NCBI GenBank assembly: GCA_021740245.1
Contig: JAIPAE010000003.1
Location: forward strand, 1 to 55,577
Direction: 5' to 3'
Source of the DNA: Bacteroidales bacterium
Lineage (GTDB): Bacteria; Bacteroidota; Bacteroidia; Bacteroidales; PWNQ01
DNA length: 55,577 nucleotides
Below the pieces are notes generated by a model. The model did no database searches, was not told where the DNA came from, and worked only from the letters and a program-made list of their open reading frames with translations. Below, piece by piece: positions 8,851 through 17,586 of this stretch (position 1 is its first letter; the number at the start of each line of letters is the position of its first letter). The position numbers and the translations under genes were made by a program.

Positions 8851-9195
8851 TTATTTTACTTTTTCCACAACTGCTTTGAATGCTTCCGGATTATTCATAG
8901 CCATATCGGCAAGCACCTTACGGTCTAGCTCAATATTGTTAGCTTTTAATTTACCCATAAACTCTGAGTAGGACATTCCATAAGTTCTAGCACCTGCGTT
9001 GATACGCTGAATCCATAATTTGCGGAAATTGCGTTTTTTGTTTCTTCGATCCCGATATGCATACTGCAACCCTTTTTCGTATGCATTTTTTGAAACGCTC
9101 CAGACATTTTTTCTCCGGCCATATTGTCCTTTTACCGCATTATAAACTTTTTTCTTTCTTTGTTTGGCCGCAACTGAATTTACTGATCTTGGCAT
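8851..9195 (-). CDS. rplT: Large ribosomal subunit protein bL20
   Basis: A 114-residue basic protein that binds 23S rRNA early in 50S assembly. Recognised from the N-terminal [20 protein letters not shown], then the [20 protein letters not shown] motif and the C-terminal [20 protein letters not shown], all at standard positions; length is normal. It is the last gene of thrS-infC-rpmI-rplT and is followed by a clear terminator. The 78-base gap after rpmI is the widest in the operon. In E. coli L20 represses rpmI-rplT through mRNA structure; I see no obvious equivalent here. Confidence 0.98.
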   Translation of the reverse strand: MPRSVNSVAAKQRKKKVYNAVKGQYGRRKNVWSVSKNAYEKGLQYAYRDRRNKKRNFRKLWIQRINAGARTYGMSYSEFMGKLKANNIELDRKVLADMAMNNPEAFKAVVEKVK

Positions 9196-9273
9196 AATTT
9201 TTTACTTTTTTTTTGCATTAGCGCCTGTTTAGAAAAACAGATCTTACAGCTAATGTCAAATTCAACACTTTTT

Positions 9274-9468
9274 TTACCTGAGCAACATACGTTTTACTTT
9301 TTTCACATCAGTCTGGTCAACGAGAGTGAAATAACGAAGATTCCTCTTCTGTTTTTTCGTTTTCTTAGTCAGGATGTGACTTTTGTATGCATGCTTTCTT
9401 TTAATCTTACCAGTTCCGGTTATTCCAAAACGTTTTTTGGCTCCGGATTTCGTCTTCATCTTAGGCAT
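9274..9468 (-). CDS. rpmI: Large ribosomal subunit protein bL35
   Basis: A 64-residue basic ribosomal protein. It begins [20 protein letters not shown], contains [20 protein letters not shown] and ends VKRMLLR, as expected for the family. It lies 27 bases after infC and 78 bases before rplT, the conserved infC-rpmI-rplT order found across bacteria. Confidence 0.98.
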   Translation of the reverse strand: MPKMKTKSGAKKRFGITGTGKIKRKHAYKSHILTKKTKKQKRNLRYFTLVDQTDVKKVKRMLLR

Positions 9469-9495
9469 CTTAATACGCGTTTATTATATGTTCAA

Positions 9496-10050
9496 CTACT
9501 TACTTTTCTTAGGTGAAATCATCATGATCATTCGTTTACCTTCCATTTTAGGCATACTTTCCACTTTTCCATATTCTTCCAGTTCGTCGGCAAATTTAAG
9601 CAATTTGTATTTGCCCTGGTCTTTATAAATGATGGTACGCCCTTTAAAGAAAACTTCAGTTTTCACTTTGTTTCCATCCGAGAGGAATTTTTTTGCATGA
9701 TTCAGCTTAAAGTTAAAATCATGATCATCGGTATTTGGTCCCATCCGAATTTCTTTCACCTGGACTTTAGCTGTTTTTTGCTTTATTTCTTTTTCCTTTT
9801 TCTTTTTTTCGTAAAGGAATTTTTTGTAATCAATTACTTTGCAAACCGGAGGATTGGCTTTAGGTGAAATTTCCACCAAATCCAGTTCCTGATTATCTGC
9901 CATTTCAAGGGCTTCCTCGATGGGATATATCCCAACATCAACGTTATCCCCTACCACACGCACCATTTGTGCTTTGATCCTTTCATTAATGCGATAAGGT
10001 TCCTCAATTTTTCTCCGGTAACCTCCCTTTTTTGGTCTTCTTGGTGCTAT
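9496..10050 (-). CDS. infC: Translation initiation factor IF-3, apparently initiated at AUA
   Basis: IF-3 binds the 30S subunit and checks the start codon-initiator tRNA pairing. The conserved N-terminal motif [21 protein letters not shown] is split if the first ATG (9966) is used, which would remove a large part of the N-domain. Reading upstream, the frame stays open to a stop at 10069-10071 and contains no ATG, GTG or TTG. A perfect AGGAGGT (10057-10063) lies 6 bases before an ATA at 10048-10050, giving a 184-residue protein of normal IF-3 length starting [22 protein letters not shown]. coli infC starts at AUU and is autoregulated through that codon; AUA here suggests the same. The C-domain is complete. 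The gene starts 21 bases after the thrS stop. Confidence 0.92.
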   Translation of the reverse strand: MAPRRPKKGGYRRKIEEPYRINERIKAQMVRVVGDNVDVGIYPIEEALEMADNQELDLVEISPKANPPVCKVIDYKKFLYEKKKKEKEIKQKTAKVQVKEIRMGPNTDDHDFNFKLNHAKKFLSDGNKVKTEVFFKGRTIIYKDQGKYKLLKFADELEEYGKVESMPKMEGKRMIMMISPKKSK

Positions 10051-10056
10051 AGTACT

Positions 10057-10063
10057 ACCTCCT
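10057..10063 (-). promoter_or_regulatory. Perfect Shine-Dalgarno that fixes the infC AUA start
   Basis: The minus-strand sequence AGGAGGT lies between the thrS stop and the ATA codon at 10048-10050. Strong Shine-Dalgarno sites are unusual in this window, so its exact spacing to an otherwise open, ATG-less N-terminus decides the infC start. Confidence 0.8.
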
Positions 10064-10071
10064 GTATTTTA

Positions 10072-12009
10072 TTAAACATTCAATTCGTTTTCAATTTTGT
10101 TTTTCATATCGTGGATAAATTCCTGAATTGGAATTGCTCCTATATCCCCTTCACCCTGTCGTCGTATAGAAACTGTTTTATTTTCGGCCTCTTTCTCTCC
10201 AATTATGAGCATATATGGGATTTTTTTTAACTCTGAATCCCTTATTTTGCGGCCAATTTTTTCATTTCTGCGATCAATTTGGGCACGAATATCGTAATTA
10301 TCCAGCAAAGATAAAACTTTTTCTGCATAATTATGATATTTTTCACTGATTGGCAATATCCTAACCTGATCCGGTGTAAGCCAAAGCGGAAATTTACCGG
10401 CCGTGTGCTCAATTAAAACAGCCACAAAACGCTCCATCGAGCCAAAAGGAGCACGATGGATCATAACCGGCCTGTGTTTTTCATTATCACTGCCTGTATA
10501 TTCAAGGTTAAAACGCTCCGGAAGGTTGTAATCTACCTGCACTGTTCCCAGTTGCCAGGAACGGCCGAGTGCATCTTTGACCATAAAGTCCAGCTTTGGT
10601 CCATAAAAAGCAGCTTCACCATATTCTACTATGTAATCTAAACCACTGTCTTCAACAATGTCTAAAATGGCGCTTTCAGCTTTATCCCAGTTTTCATCCG
10701 AGCCAATATATTTTTCATTATTTTCAGAATCACGTAAAGATACCTGAGCTACATAATCCTGAAAATTCAATGCTTTAAATATCTTCATGATGATATCTAT
10801 AACACCTTTAAACTCATTTTTTACTTGTTCAGGTGTGCAAAAGATATGAGCATCATCCTGTGTGAAACCGCGAACACGAGTCAAACCATGAAGTTCTCCA
10901 CTTTGTTCATAGCGATATACGGTTCCAAATTCAGCATATCGTACAGGCAAGTCACGAAAAGAAAACTGTTTTGCATTGTACATTTCACAATGATGCGGAC
11001 AATTCATGGGCTTAAGCATAAACTCCTCACCTTCGTTAGGAGTCTTAATTGTTTGAAACGAATCCTCTCCATATTTTTGAAAATGACCGGAAGTTTTATA
11101 TAAATTGACGTTCCCGATATGTGGTGAAATAACCTGCTCATAACCTGCTTTATGTTGGATTTTTTTCAAAAAACTCTCCAGGCGTTCACGCAAAGCGGCT
11201 CCTTTAGGCAGCCACAAAGGCAACCCAGACCCAACTTGTTGGGAAAAAGTAAATATCTCAAGCTCTTTTCCAATTTTCCGGTGATCACGCTTTTGCGCTT
11301 CTTCCAACATTTCCAGATATTCATCCAGTTGTTTTTTCTTTGGAAATGTTATGCCATAAATCCGCGTTAACTGCTTCCTGTTTTCATCACCTCGCCAGTA
11401 TGCACCTGCAATACTCAATAATTTGATTGCCTTAATCGGAGATGTGGATGGTATATGAGGCCCCCGGCATAAGTCCGTAAACTCTCCTGATTTGTAAAAT
11501 GTGATTGTACCATCCTCCAATTCATCTATAAGTTCTACCTTATATTCATCTCCTTTTTCTTTATAATATTCCAGAGCCTGCTTTTTCGGTACTTCTTCAC
11601 GAACAAATTCCTGCTTTTGTTTTGCAAGCTCTTTCATCTTTGACTCAATCTTTGGCAGATCATCCTTTGTAATATTATGATGTCCTGGATCAATATCGTA
11701 ATAAAAACCATGATCAATAGCAGGTCCTATACCAAATTTAACACCCGGATACAACAACTCAACAGCTTCTGCCATAAGATGAGCCGAAGAGTGCCACATG
11801 GCTTCTTTTCCCTCTTTATCTTCCCAGGTAAGTAATTTTAATTCTGCATCTTTATTAATGGGTTGTATTGCATCATTAACCTCTCCGTTTACTTTTGCTG
11901 CAAGTACATTCCTGGCAAGTCCTTCACTTATATCCCTCGCTACATCCATTGCTGTAGTCCCCTTAGGCACCTCCTTTGTACTATTATCAGGTAATCTTAT
12001 TGTTATCAT
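10072..12009 (-). CDS. thrS: Threonyl-tRNA synthetase
   Basis: A 645-residue class II aminoacyl-tRNA synthetase that charges tRNA-Thr. Domain order: TGS domain ([20 protein letters not shown]); the SAD editing domain with the [10 protein letters not shown] zinc-site motif and DLCRGPH; catalytic core with [28 protein letters not shown] and the motif 3 region [15 protein letters not shown]; and the C-terminal anticodon-binding domain ([16 protein letters not shown]). Length is standard. MITIRLP at 12009 is the start used by the family; an in-frame start at 12060 would add 17 residues and lies over the promoter. It is the first gene of the thrS-infC-rpmI-rplT operon. Confidence 0.97.
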   Translation of the reverse strand: MITIRLPDNSTKEVPKGTTAMDVARDISEGLARNVLAAKVNGEVNDAIQPINKDAELKLLTWEDKEGKEAMWHSSAHLMAEAVELLYPGVKFGIGPAIDHGFYYDIDPGHHNITKDDLPKIESKMKELAKQKQEFVREEVPKKQALEYYKEKGDEYKVELIDELEDGTITFYKSGEFTDLCRGPHIPSTSPIKAIKLLSIAGAYWRGDENRKQLTRIYGITFPKKKQLDEYLEMLEEAQKRDHRKIGKELEIFTFSQQVGSGLPLWLPKGAALRERLESFLKKIQHKAGYEQVISPHIGNVNLYKTSGHFQKYGEDSFQTIKTPNEGEEFMLKPMNCPHHCEMYNAKQFSFRDLPVRYAEFGTVYRYEQSGELHGLTRVRGFTQDDAHIFCTPEQVKNEFKGVIDIIMKIFKALNFQDYVAQVSLRDSENNEKYIGSDENWDKAESAILDIVEDSGLDYIVEYGEAAFYGPKLDFMVKDALGRSWQLGTVQVDYNLPERFNLEYTGSDNEKHRPVMIHRAPFGSMERFVAVLIEHTAGKFPLWLTPDQVRILPISEKYHNYAEKVLSLLDNYDIRAQIDRRNEKIGRKIRDSELKKIPYMLIIGEKEAENKTVSIRRQGEGDIGAIPIQEFIHDMKNKIENELNV

Positions 12010-12041
12010 TGTCTTATTTTCAATATTTCTAAAACGGTTTG

Positions 12042-12071
12042 CAAAGATATAAAAATGCAATGAAGTTCAAA
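12042..12071 (-). promoter_or_regulatory. Promoter of the thrS-infC-rpmI-rplT operon
   Basis: On the minus strand TTTG (12068-12071) and TATCTTTG (12042-12049) are separated by 18 bases, close to the Bacteroidota sigma-ABfr consensus TTTG-N(about 19)-TAnnTTTG. The predicted transcript begins about 25-30 bases before the thrS ATG at 12009. Confidence 0.6.
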
Positions 12072-12442
12072 TGTTTCTTTATTGATTTTCACAACTTCAT
12101 ACAACAAATAATGAAGGTGCTTGTTGAATTACAATCACTTTTAACATGATCTTAAACTAATTTATTTTCAGTAGATATATGCTTTAATGGTTGTAACCAG
12201 AGTGATTCCTGTTTTAATTTTTTTTTGATAACGGGATGAAACCTATTTTTTTGATCTATCATGAAAATATTACCAGATATTTTTCTCTTTCCATGTTCTA
12301 TAAATTTTAAAATAGAAGGAAGGCATATTAGTCACCTGTAATCTAGGCATTACAGAATGTTGCTTCTACCATGCAATGAAAAACGGTAAAACAGGGAATC
12401 TAATAGCAGCATTATGAGATGGAATCTACCCTCAACGCTTTA
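12072..12442. other. Intergenic stretch without a recognisable gene
   Basis: About 370 AT-rich bases between the thrS promoter and the end of the next gene. No tRNA, no convincing ORF and no terminator with a U-run were seen. The only clear structure is a perfect 7-base-pair hairpin, CTGTAAT/ATTACAG, at 12336-12355 with a 6-base loop and no adjacent T-run on either strand. Confidence 0.5.
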
Positions 12443-13816
12443 TCAATGAATAATGATTTTTTGTTGAGCCTGAGCTTTCTCACTAAATAATTTCAAAATA
12501 TAAATACCTTTATTCATTCCTTTTATATTTAAGATAACTTTACGGTTGATAATATCACTCATGACCAGACGATTTGTCATATCATAGAGTTCATAGCGCT
12601 GATACCAATTTTCTTCATCATGAATAACCAGATTCTCATACGCAGGATTTGGGTATATGCTAACTTCTTTTCTAATTTTTTTAGGTTTACCGGTAGTTCC
12701 CCAGTTTTGGAGCCATATCACTCTATCCCCAAAAAATTCCGTCAATACAATATCATTGTCTCCGTCTCCATCCATATCAGCAGAACTAACAGCACCCGGT
12801 GCATAAAAATTCGTATCAATGACCTGCTGATTTCCAAACTGACCATTACCTAAATTTTTATACCATGCTAATTTATTATCTTGGTTGGACGTCGATAATA
12901 TATCCGGTAGATTATCACCATTCAGATCAGCAGCATAAACCGAATTGGCGCCATCAGCATTTGTGGTTATTACCTTATCTCCGGAGAAATTTCCATACCC
13001 ATCATTTTCGAACCAGGCAATTTTATCATCATGAGTTGAAGCAGTTAAAATATCATAATCTCCATCATTATCCACATCCTGAACTTCCAGGTCATAAATC
13101 CAGTCCAGGTTTTGACTTAAAATATTTTCCGATCCAAAGTTTCCGGTGCCATCATTTTCAAACCAGGACAATTTATCTAGCTTAAAAGAAGCGGCAACAA
13201 CATCCATATCATTATCACCATCAAGATCTGCGGCATGAACATTACTAACTGCCTCATAAGGTTTCTTTATGACATGAGCAGTATCAAAATTTCCATTACC
13301 GTCGTTGGAATACCAGTGGAGTATATCATCATTAGTGGGCGATGCAAGTATATCCACATCTCCATCACCATCAATATCTGCAGGATACTCAAAATTAGAT
13401 GTAACATCGGTATCGGATACTACATGCTGAATCCATGTTCCTTCAAAACGTTCATACCATGCGACTAAATTGCTTGGCACTCCTGATGCTGTTACATCAA
13501 GGTATCCATCCCCATTAATATCTGCAGTATGTATTGATCCTGCTCCGGGTACGGAATCATATATCATGATTGGTGTGCTGAAATTTCCATTTCCATAATT
13601 TTGAAACCACACAAGGTAATGACCATTAAAGGATGGAACAAATACATCAATTTGTCCATCATCATTAAAATCAACCAGATGAAGCTCACCCGGATAATCA
13701 ATCGAATCGTTGATCACCAAAGGCGAACTAAATCCAATTTGTGCAAAACCAGAGTCAGATAATAAAATAAAACTTAAAAAAAACCACACTGAACGGAGCA
13801 AAATCTTTGTTAACAT
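12443..13816 (-). CDS. Secreted FG-GAP/VCBS repeat protein with T9SS type A sorting domain (7 repeats)
   Basis: A 457-residue exported protein. A Sec signal peptide (about residues 1-25, ending near FAQ) leads into seven repeats of roughly 50 residues, each with an acidic Ca-binding loop such as ADIDGDGDVDIL followed by W-x-x-N/D-x-G-x-G-x-F. These form FG-GAP beta-propeller blades, as in integrin-alpha-like adhesins. The last 80 or so residues hold the T9SS C-terminal domain: VSIYPNPAYENLVI, a short linker, then GIYILKLFSEKAQAQQKIIIH. It is therefore predicted to cross the outer membrane by T9SS and be surface-attached or released. Ligand unknown. It is a paralogue of the 14-repeat gene at 14986. 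Confidence 0.88.
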   Translation of the reverse strand: MLTKILLRSVWFFLSFILLSDSGFAQIGFSSPLVINDSIDYPGELHLVDFNDDGQIDVFVPSFNGHYLVWFQNYGNGNFSTPIMIYDSVPGAGSIHTADINGDGYLDVTASGVPSNLVAWYERFEGTWIQHVVSDTDVTSNFEYPADIDGDGDVDILASPTNDDILHWYSNDGNGNFDTAHVIKKPYEAVSNVHAADLDGDNDMDVVAASFKLDKLSWFENDGTGNFGSENILSQNLDWIYDLEVQDVDNDGDYDILTASTHDDKIAWFENDGYGNFSGDKVITTNADGANSVYAADLNGDNLPDILSTSNQDNKLAWYKNLGNGQFGNQQVIDTNFYAPGAVSSADMDGDGDNDIVLTEFFGDRVIWLQNWGTTGKPKKIRKEVSIYPNPAYENLVIHDEENWYQRYELYDMTNRLVMSDIINRKVILNIKGMNKGIYILKLFSEKAQAQQKIIIH

Positions 13817-13944
13817 AAATATTTGGATTTAGTTTCATTTTTTGACGAAAAAATAAGCCCAACGTTTAACATAAATAAAAATCTATATGTTAATATATTG
13901 AAATCTACACTATTTAACCTTGCAGTGAGAATTAAAGAAAATGA

Positions 13945-14319
13945 CTATTCTATCTTAAACTCCGGATTATATATCAGTCCGATGATATTTCCCCATGGAT
14001 CTTTTACAGAAGCTACTTTCAACTCTCCGCCTACTCCGGTTGGTGGTTCATGATCTGTCGCACCCAATTCGCGAAGACGCTCAAATTCTTTTTCAATATC
14101 ATCAACACCCCAGTATGTTAAAACACTTTCAGCTTTTTCCTTTACATCTAATTCTTCCGGTTGAAGTCCCAATTCATAACCACCAACATTAAATCCGATG
14201 TAAAACGGTTCATCAAAATAAGGCTCTGTTTCAAATACACGGGTATACCATTTTTTTGCCTCCTGCATATCAGCAACCTTATAAATACAGGTTCGCAACC
14301 CTTTGATCCCTTTTTTCAT
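13945..14319 (-). CDS. VOC superfamily (glyoxalase/bleomycin-resistance fold) protein
   Basis: A small protein of 124 residues with one vicinal-oxygen-chelate domain: GLRTCIYKVADMQEAKKWY at the N-terminus, FNVGGYELGLQ in the middle, and SVKDPWGNIIGLIYNP at the end, the usual closing motif. VOC proteins bind a metal and act as lyases, dioxygenases or resistance proteins; this one cannot be assigned. I chose MKKGIKGL at 14319, 4 bases after the macro-domain stop. A longer reading from 14415 looks like a signal peptide but lies entirely inside the macro gene and extends past the fold. Likely co-transcribed with the macro-domain gene. Confidence 0.8.
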   Translation of the reverse strand: MKKGIKGLRTCIYKVADMQEAKKWYTRVFETEPYFDEPFYIGFNVGGYELGLQPEELDVKEKAESVLTYWGVDDIEKEFERLRELGATDHEPPTGVGGELKVASVKDPWGNIIGLIYNPEFKIE

Positions 14320-14323
14320 ATTA

Positions 14324-14824
14324 TCACAACTTTTGGTTATAGATGTTAAAATTATCATCATCAAAACAGACAAAATAAACTTTACGGGGAAACTCATTAT
14401 CTTGCTGAAAATCACGTACGGTTTTTATTGCAATATCGGCAGCCAGTTCACGGGGAAAATGATAAACACCTGTACTAATATTAGGAAAAGCTATGGTTTC
14501 AAATTCATTCATTGCTGCCAGCTTTAAACTGTTACGGTATGCTTTTTCTAATAACTCTTCTTCATTGTTATTTCCTCCATTCCAGACGGGCCCCACCGTG
14601 TGGATCACATAGCTTGCCGGGAGGTCATATCCTTTGGTTAGTTTTGCTTGACCAGTTTCAGCTCCGCCCAGGGTTTCACATTCTTTTTTCAGATACGGAC
14701 CCGCAGCCCGGTGAATGGCGCCATCAACACCGCCACCTCCCAATAGTGATTTATTAGCAGCGTTGACTATGGCATCAACCTCCAGTTTGGTGATATCTTC
14801 ACGGATAAGTTCAATTTTATTCAT
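14324..14824 (-). CDS. Macro-domain protein, probable ADP-ribosyl/O-acetyl-ADP-ribose hydrolase
   Basis: A 166-residue single macro domain of the MacroD/YmdB type. Seen: [20 protein letters not shown] with the catalytic Asn/Asp-Gly loop, [26 protein letters not shown], and the second ribose-binding loop [12 protein letters not shown]. These enzymes remove ADP-ribose from acidic residues or deacetylate O-acetyl-ADP-ribose in the cytoplasm. No ADP-ribosyltransferase or sirtuin gene is nearby, so its substrate is open. Followed after 4 bases by the VOC gene, suggesting a two-gene unit between the two T9SS FG-GAP genes. Confidence 0.92.
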   Translation of the reverse strand: MNKIELIREDITKLEVDAIVNAANKSLLGGGGVDGAIHRAAGPYLKKECETLGGAETGQAKLTKGYDLPASYVIHTVGPVWNGGNNNEEELLEKAYRNSLKLAAMNEFETIAFPNISTGVYHFPRELAADIAIKTVRDFQQDNEFPRKVYFVCFDDDNFNIYNQKL

Positions 14825-14985
14825 AGCATATGGATTTTCCAGAATTAAATGAATCTGCTAAGTTAACAACTGAAATCGGATAACACAAACGAAGCCAGGT
14901 TGCAAATTATGCATCTCTCTTCAATTAATACGGGTTTATTGATTAAATCTTAACTTTTAGCAGTAATCATACATCATATATTAGC

Positions 14986-17475
14986 TCATTCTTGTTTTAC
15001 CACTTTTCTGACGTGGGTATTACCAGCATCTTCAATGATCAGGAAATAAACACCCACAGGAAGTTTTGAAATACTGAGCTGATGTCTTTTTTGATCAATA
15101 TTCTCCATCTTCAAAATTTGAGTTCCGTCAATTGCGATAATTCTCAGGTTTTTCACAGGTATAGATGATTCCACATGGACAATATCTGTAGCCGGATTGG
15201 GGAATACTTCAATATTGTTTTTTCTGGCTTTGCTAATCCCCACATTATTTAAATTCTCATTCCAGATAATTTTATCGTTTCCAATACCCATAGCCAGGAT
15301 ATCATTAACATCATCACCAGTCAGATCAGTAACTATAATCTCCCACGGAATACGAAGTTCACCATGAACGGGTTTGGGATTACTAAAATTATTTTGTCCC
15401 AGATTTTTAATCCAAAAAATGCCATAATTATCCATTGAACCAAAAACAATATCCATGTCACCATCAACATCATAATCGATAGCACGCAAAGGCCATGACC
15501 AACCTGTTTGATCTGTTAACTCAACACGTGAGGCATAGTTGCCATTTCCGGTATTTTCATAGTAAAATATTTTATCATAATTCGGGAATTGTGAATTATA
15601 CACTATACCAATGATATCTAAATCACCATCTAAATCAAAATCAACCAAATCTAAATCCAGAACATCATAAAGATTATTATCAATATCTTTTTTGACAAAA
15701 CTATTACCCAGTGCATCGGCATTTTCATACCAATACGGAATTGTTGCTCCCTGCACGGGCAAAATATCGACATCCCCGTCTCCATCTATGTCACCAGTGA
15801 GAATATTTTCAACAGATGAAATATTATGTGTTATTTCAAAGCGGTTTCCAAAAGTTCCCTGCCCATCCAGATTTTCAAACCACCCCAGGAATTGCCATTC
15901 AGATGCAACAACCAAATCCTGATCTTCATCTCCATCCATATCACATGCTGTAACTTCATGCGCTTCATTCACAAAATTACTCACCACTTGTTCTGTTCCG
16001 AAACTTCCCTGACCATCCAGATTTTCAAACCAGGCAATTTTCTGATCACCAGAAGCAGCAATGATCACATCATTATCTCCATCACCGTCAATATCGGTTG
16101 CAGATACAGCTTTTGCTGAAGAGGCACTGTCGGTAATCAGATGATATGATCCAAATCCATTACCGGTTTGGGTGTTTTTGTACCAGCCAATTTTATTATC
16201 TTTTGAAGATGCCACAAGAACATCATTCAGCCCATCGCCATCAATATCGGAAGCATAAATACACTCAATGCCAGCAAAATCTGATTCACAAAGGTTTTGT
16301 TGCAGTGAAAAACTGCCTGTACCATCATTTTTATACCAGGATATTCTGTTATGATTCGAAGCATTGGAAACCAAATCCGGATCATTATCTCCGTCAATAT
16401 CAGCAACAATCAAATCAATAGCCCCCAGATCGTTATTTGATATTATGCTGCCAAATTCAAATGTTCCGTATCCATTGATGTTTTCATACCAGGCAACTTC
16501 GCCATTCGGGTTTGTATTATAGGCCAAATCGATGTCTCCATCACCATCAAAGTCAGCCGGATATATTTTATAAACATCGTTTGTGGAATCAGAAATAACA
16601 TGTTTCGTGGGGAAAGATAGTTGTCCGTTGGTATTTTCAAGCCAGCCCAGTTCTGAGTCACCCTGATTGGAGTAAACAATATCTATATTCCCATCTCCGT
16701 TTACATCAGCAGGCCAGGCATCCCGGAAATAGTTCTGAGAACCTGTTACAGCTACCGGGTCTTCATACGGACTTAAATTCATAGTATTTGGCCCAAGCGT
16801 ATCATACTCCAGTGTAGCAATACTTGTTCCTCCCTGCCAGGAGGGAATATTAGTTAAAATATCAGGGTCGTTATCATTATCAAAGTCGGCAAATCTCAAA
16901 AACATCGGAGAAGAAAAAAACATTGAGATTTCATCCATGAAATAAAAAGTATTACCCGTACCTCCAATGTATTCAACCCATACAACAGAACCACTGGTAT
17001 TCAATACGTCCACATTTGTATTAAAATTGATATCTGTGGTCACAATCTGATTTGCATATCCCCCATAACAAACAAGCCTGGGGTTGGAAAATGTTCCTGA
17101 TCCGTTTACATTCTCATACCAATAGATACCTGCATCAAGACTGGTTTTGGCAACCAACAGGTCCACATCTCCATCACCATCAACATCTGCAGCTTTAACA
17201 CGTCTTCCGCTCTGTATCGAATCACTAATTAACACAGATGAAGAAAATGTACCATAACCATCCGTATTTTCAAACCAAACCAACTTTTGATCGTTGGAAG
17301 AAATACTCACAACATCCAGATCATTATCGCCATCCAAATCGGCTACATCTATTGATTGTATTCCAGTCACTTCAGATTCTGCTATGATCTTTTGATTTCC
17401 AAAATAATTTTGCGAAGAAATACTGCATGCGATAAACAAGCTTAGTACAAGAATAAAATAATTTTTCATGATCAT
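14986..17475 (-). CDS. Secreted FG-GAP/VCBS repeat protein with T9SS type A sorting domain (14 repeats)
   Basis: An 829-residue exported protein: signal peptide (about 1-21, ending near SISSQ), 14 repeats of about 52 residues with Asp-rich loops (for example KAADVDGDGDVDLLVA, SATDIDGDGDNDVIIA) and W-Y/F-x-N-x-x-G-x-G-x-F ends, then a T9SS C-terminal domain (IEVFPNPATDIVHV, LPVGVYFLIIEDAGNTHVRK). Repeats 3, 4 and 12-14 are the most diverged. Fourteen repeats are exactly twice the seven of its paralogue at 12443, and could close two seven-bladed propellers. It has its own promoter at 17501-17531. Expected on the cell surface; the binding partner is unknown. Confidence 0.88.
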   Translation of the reverse strand: MIMKNYFILVLSLFIACSISSQNYFGNQKIIAESEVTGIQSIDVADLDGDNDLDVVSISSNDQKLVWFENTDGYGTFSSSVLISDSIQSGRRVKAADVDGDGDVDLLVAKTSLDAGIYWYENVNGSGTFSNPRLVCYGGYANQIVTTDINFNTNVDVLNTSGSVVWVEYIGGTGNTFYFMDEISMFFSSPMFLRFADFDNDNDPDILTNIPSWQGGTSIATLEYDTLGPNTMNLSPYEDPVAVTGSQNYFRDAWPADVNGDGNIDIVYSNQGDSELGWLENTNGQLSFPTKHVISDSTNDVYKIYPADFDGDGDIDLAYNTNPNGEVAWYENINGYGTFEFGSIISNNDLGAIDLIVADIDGDNDPDLVSNASNHNRISWYKNDGTGSFSLQQNLCESDFAGIECIYASDIDGDGLNDVLVASSKDNKIGWYKNTQTGNGFGSYHLITDSASSAKAVSATDIDGDGDNDVIIAASGDQKIAWFENLDGQGSFGTEQVVSNFVNEAHEVTACDMDGDEDQDLVVASEWQFLGWFENLDGQGTFGNRFEITHNISSVENILTGDIDGDGDVDILPVQGATIPYWYENADALGNSFVKKDIDNNLYDVLDLDLVDFDLDGDLDIIGIVYNSQFPNYDKIFYYENTGNGNYASRVELTDQTGWSWPLRAIDYDVDGDMDIVFGSMDNYGIFWIKNLGQNNFSNPKPVHGELRIPWEIIVTDLTGDDVNDILAMGIGNDKIIWNENLNNVGISKARKNNIEVFPNPATDIVHVESSIPVKNLRIIAIDGTQILKMENIDQKRHQLSISKLPVGVYFLIIEDAGNTHVRKVVKQE

Positions 17476-17500
17476 ACATTTATATTATAATTCACATTCT

Positions 17501-17531
17501 CAAATATATTAAATATTTATTAATATTCAAA
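17501..17531 (-). promoter_or_regulatory. Canonical Bacteroidota promoter for the 829-residue FG-GAP gene
   Basis: On the minus strand TTTG (17528-17531), a 19-base spacer and TATATTTG (17501-17508) match the TTTG-N19-TAnnTTTG consensus exactly. The predicted transcript starts about 20 bases before the ATG at 17475. Confidence 0.65.
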
Positions 17532-17586
17532 GCAATCAATATAAATTATAATAATCAATCTATCCGTATTACGAAGATAAAATTAT

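Noticed and set aside
9496..9966. ATG-initiated 156-residue reading of infC
   Set aside because: It drops the conserved PYRINERI motif, has no Shine-Dalgarno, and is much shorter than the family; the AUA start fits better.
12336..12355. Perfect 7-base-pair hairpin as a terminator
   Set aside because: There is no U-run on either strand and no gene ends close enough in the correct direction.
13945..14415. Long VOC reading frame with apparent signal peptide and lipobox
   Set aside because: The extra N-terminus lies wholly within the 3' part of the macro-domain gene and the VOC fold begins at the ATG at 14319.
12443..17475. Tandem DNA repeats as a CRISPR array or satellite
   Set aside because: The periodicity of about 150-160 bases is explained by translated FG-GAP repeats that keep the reading frame and differ in sequence.
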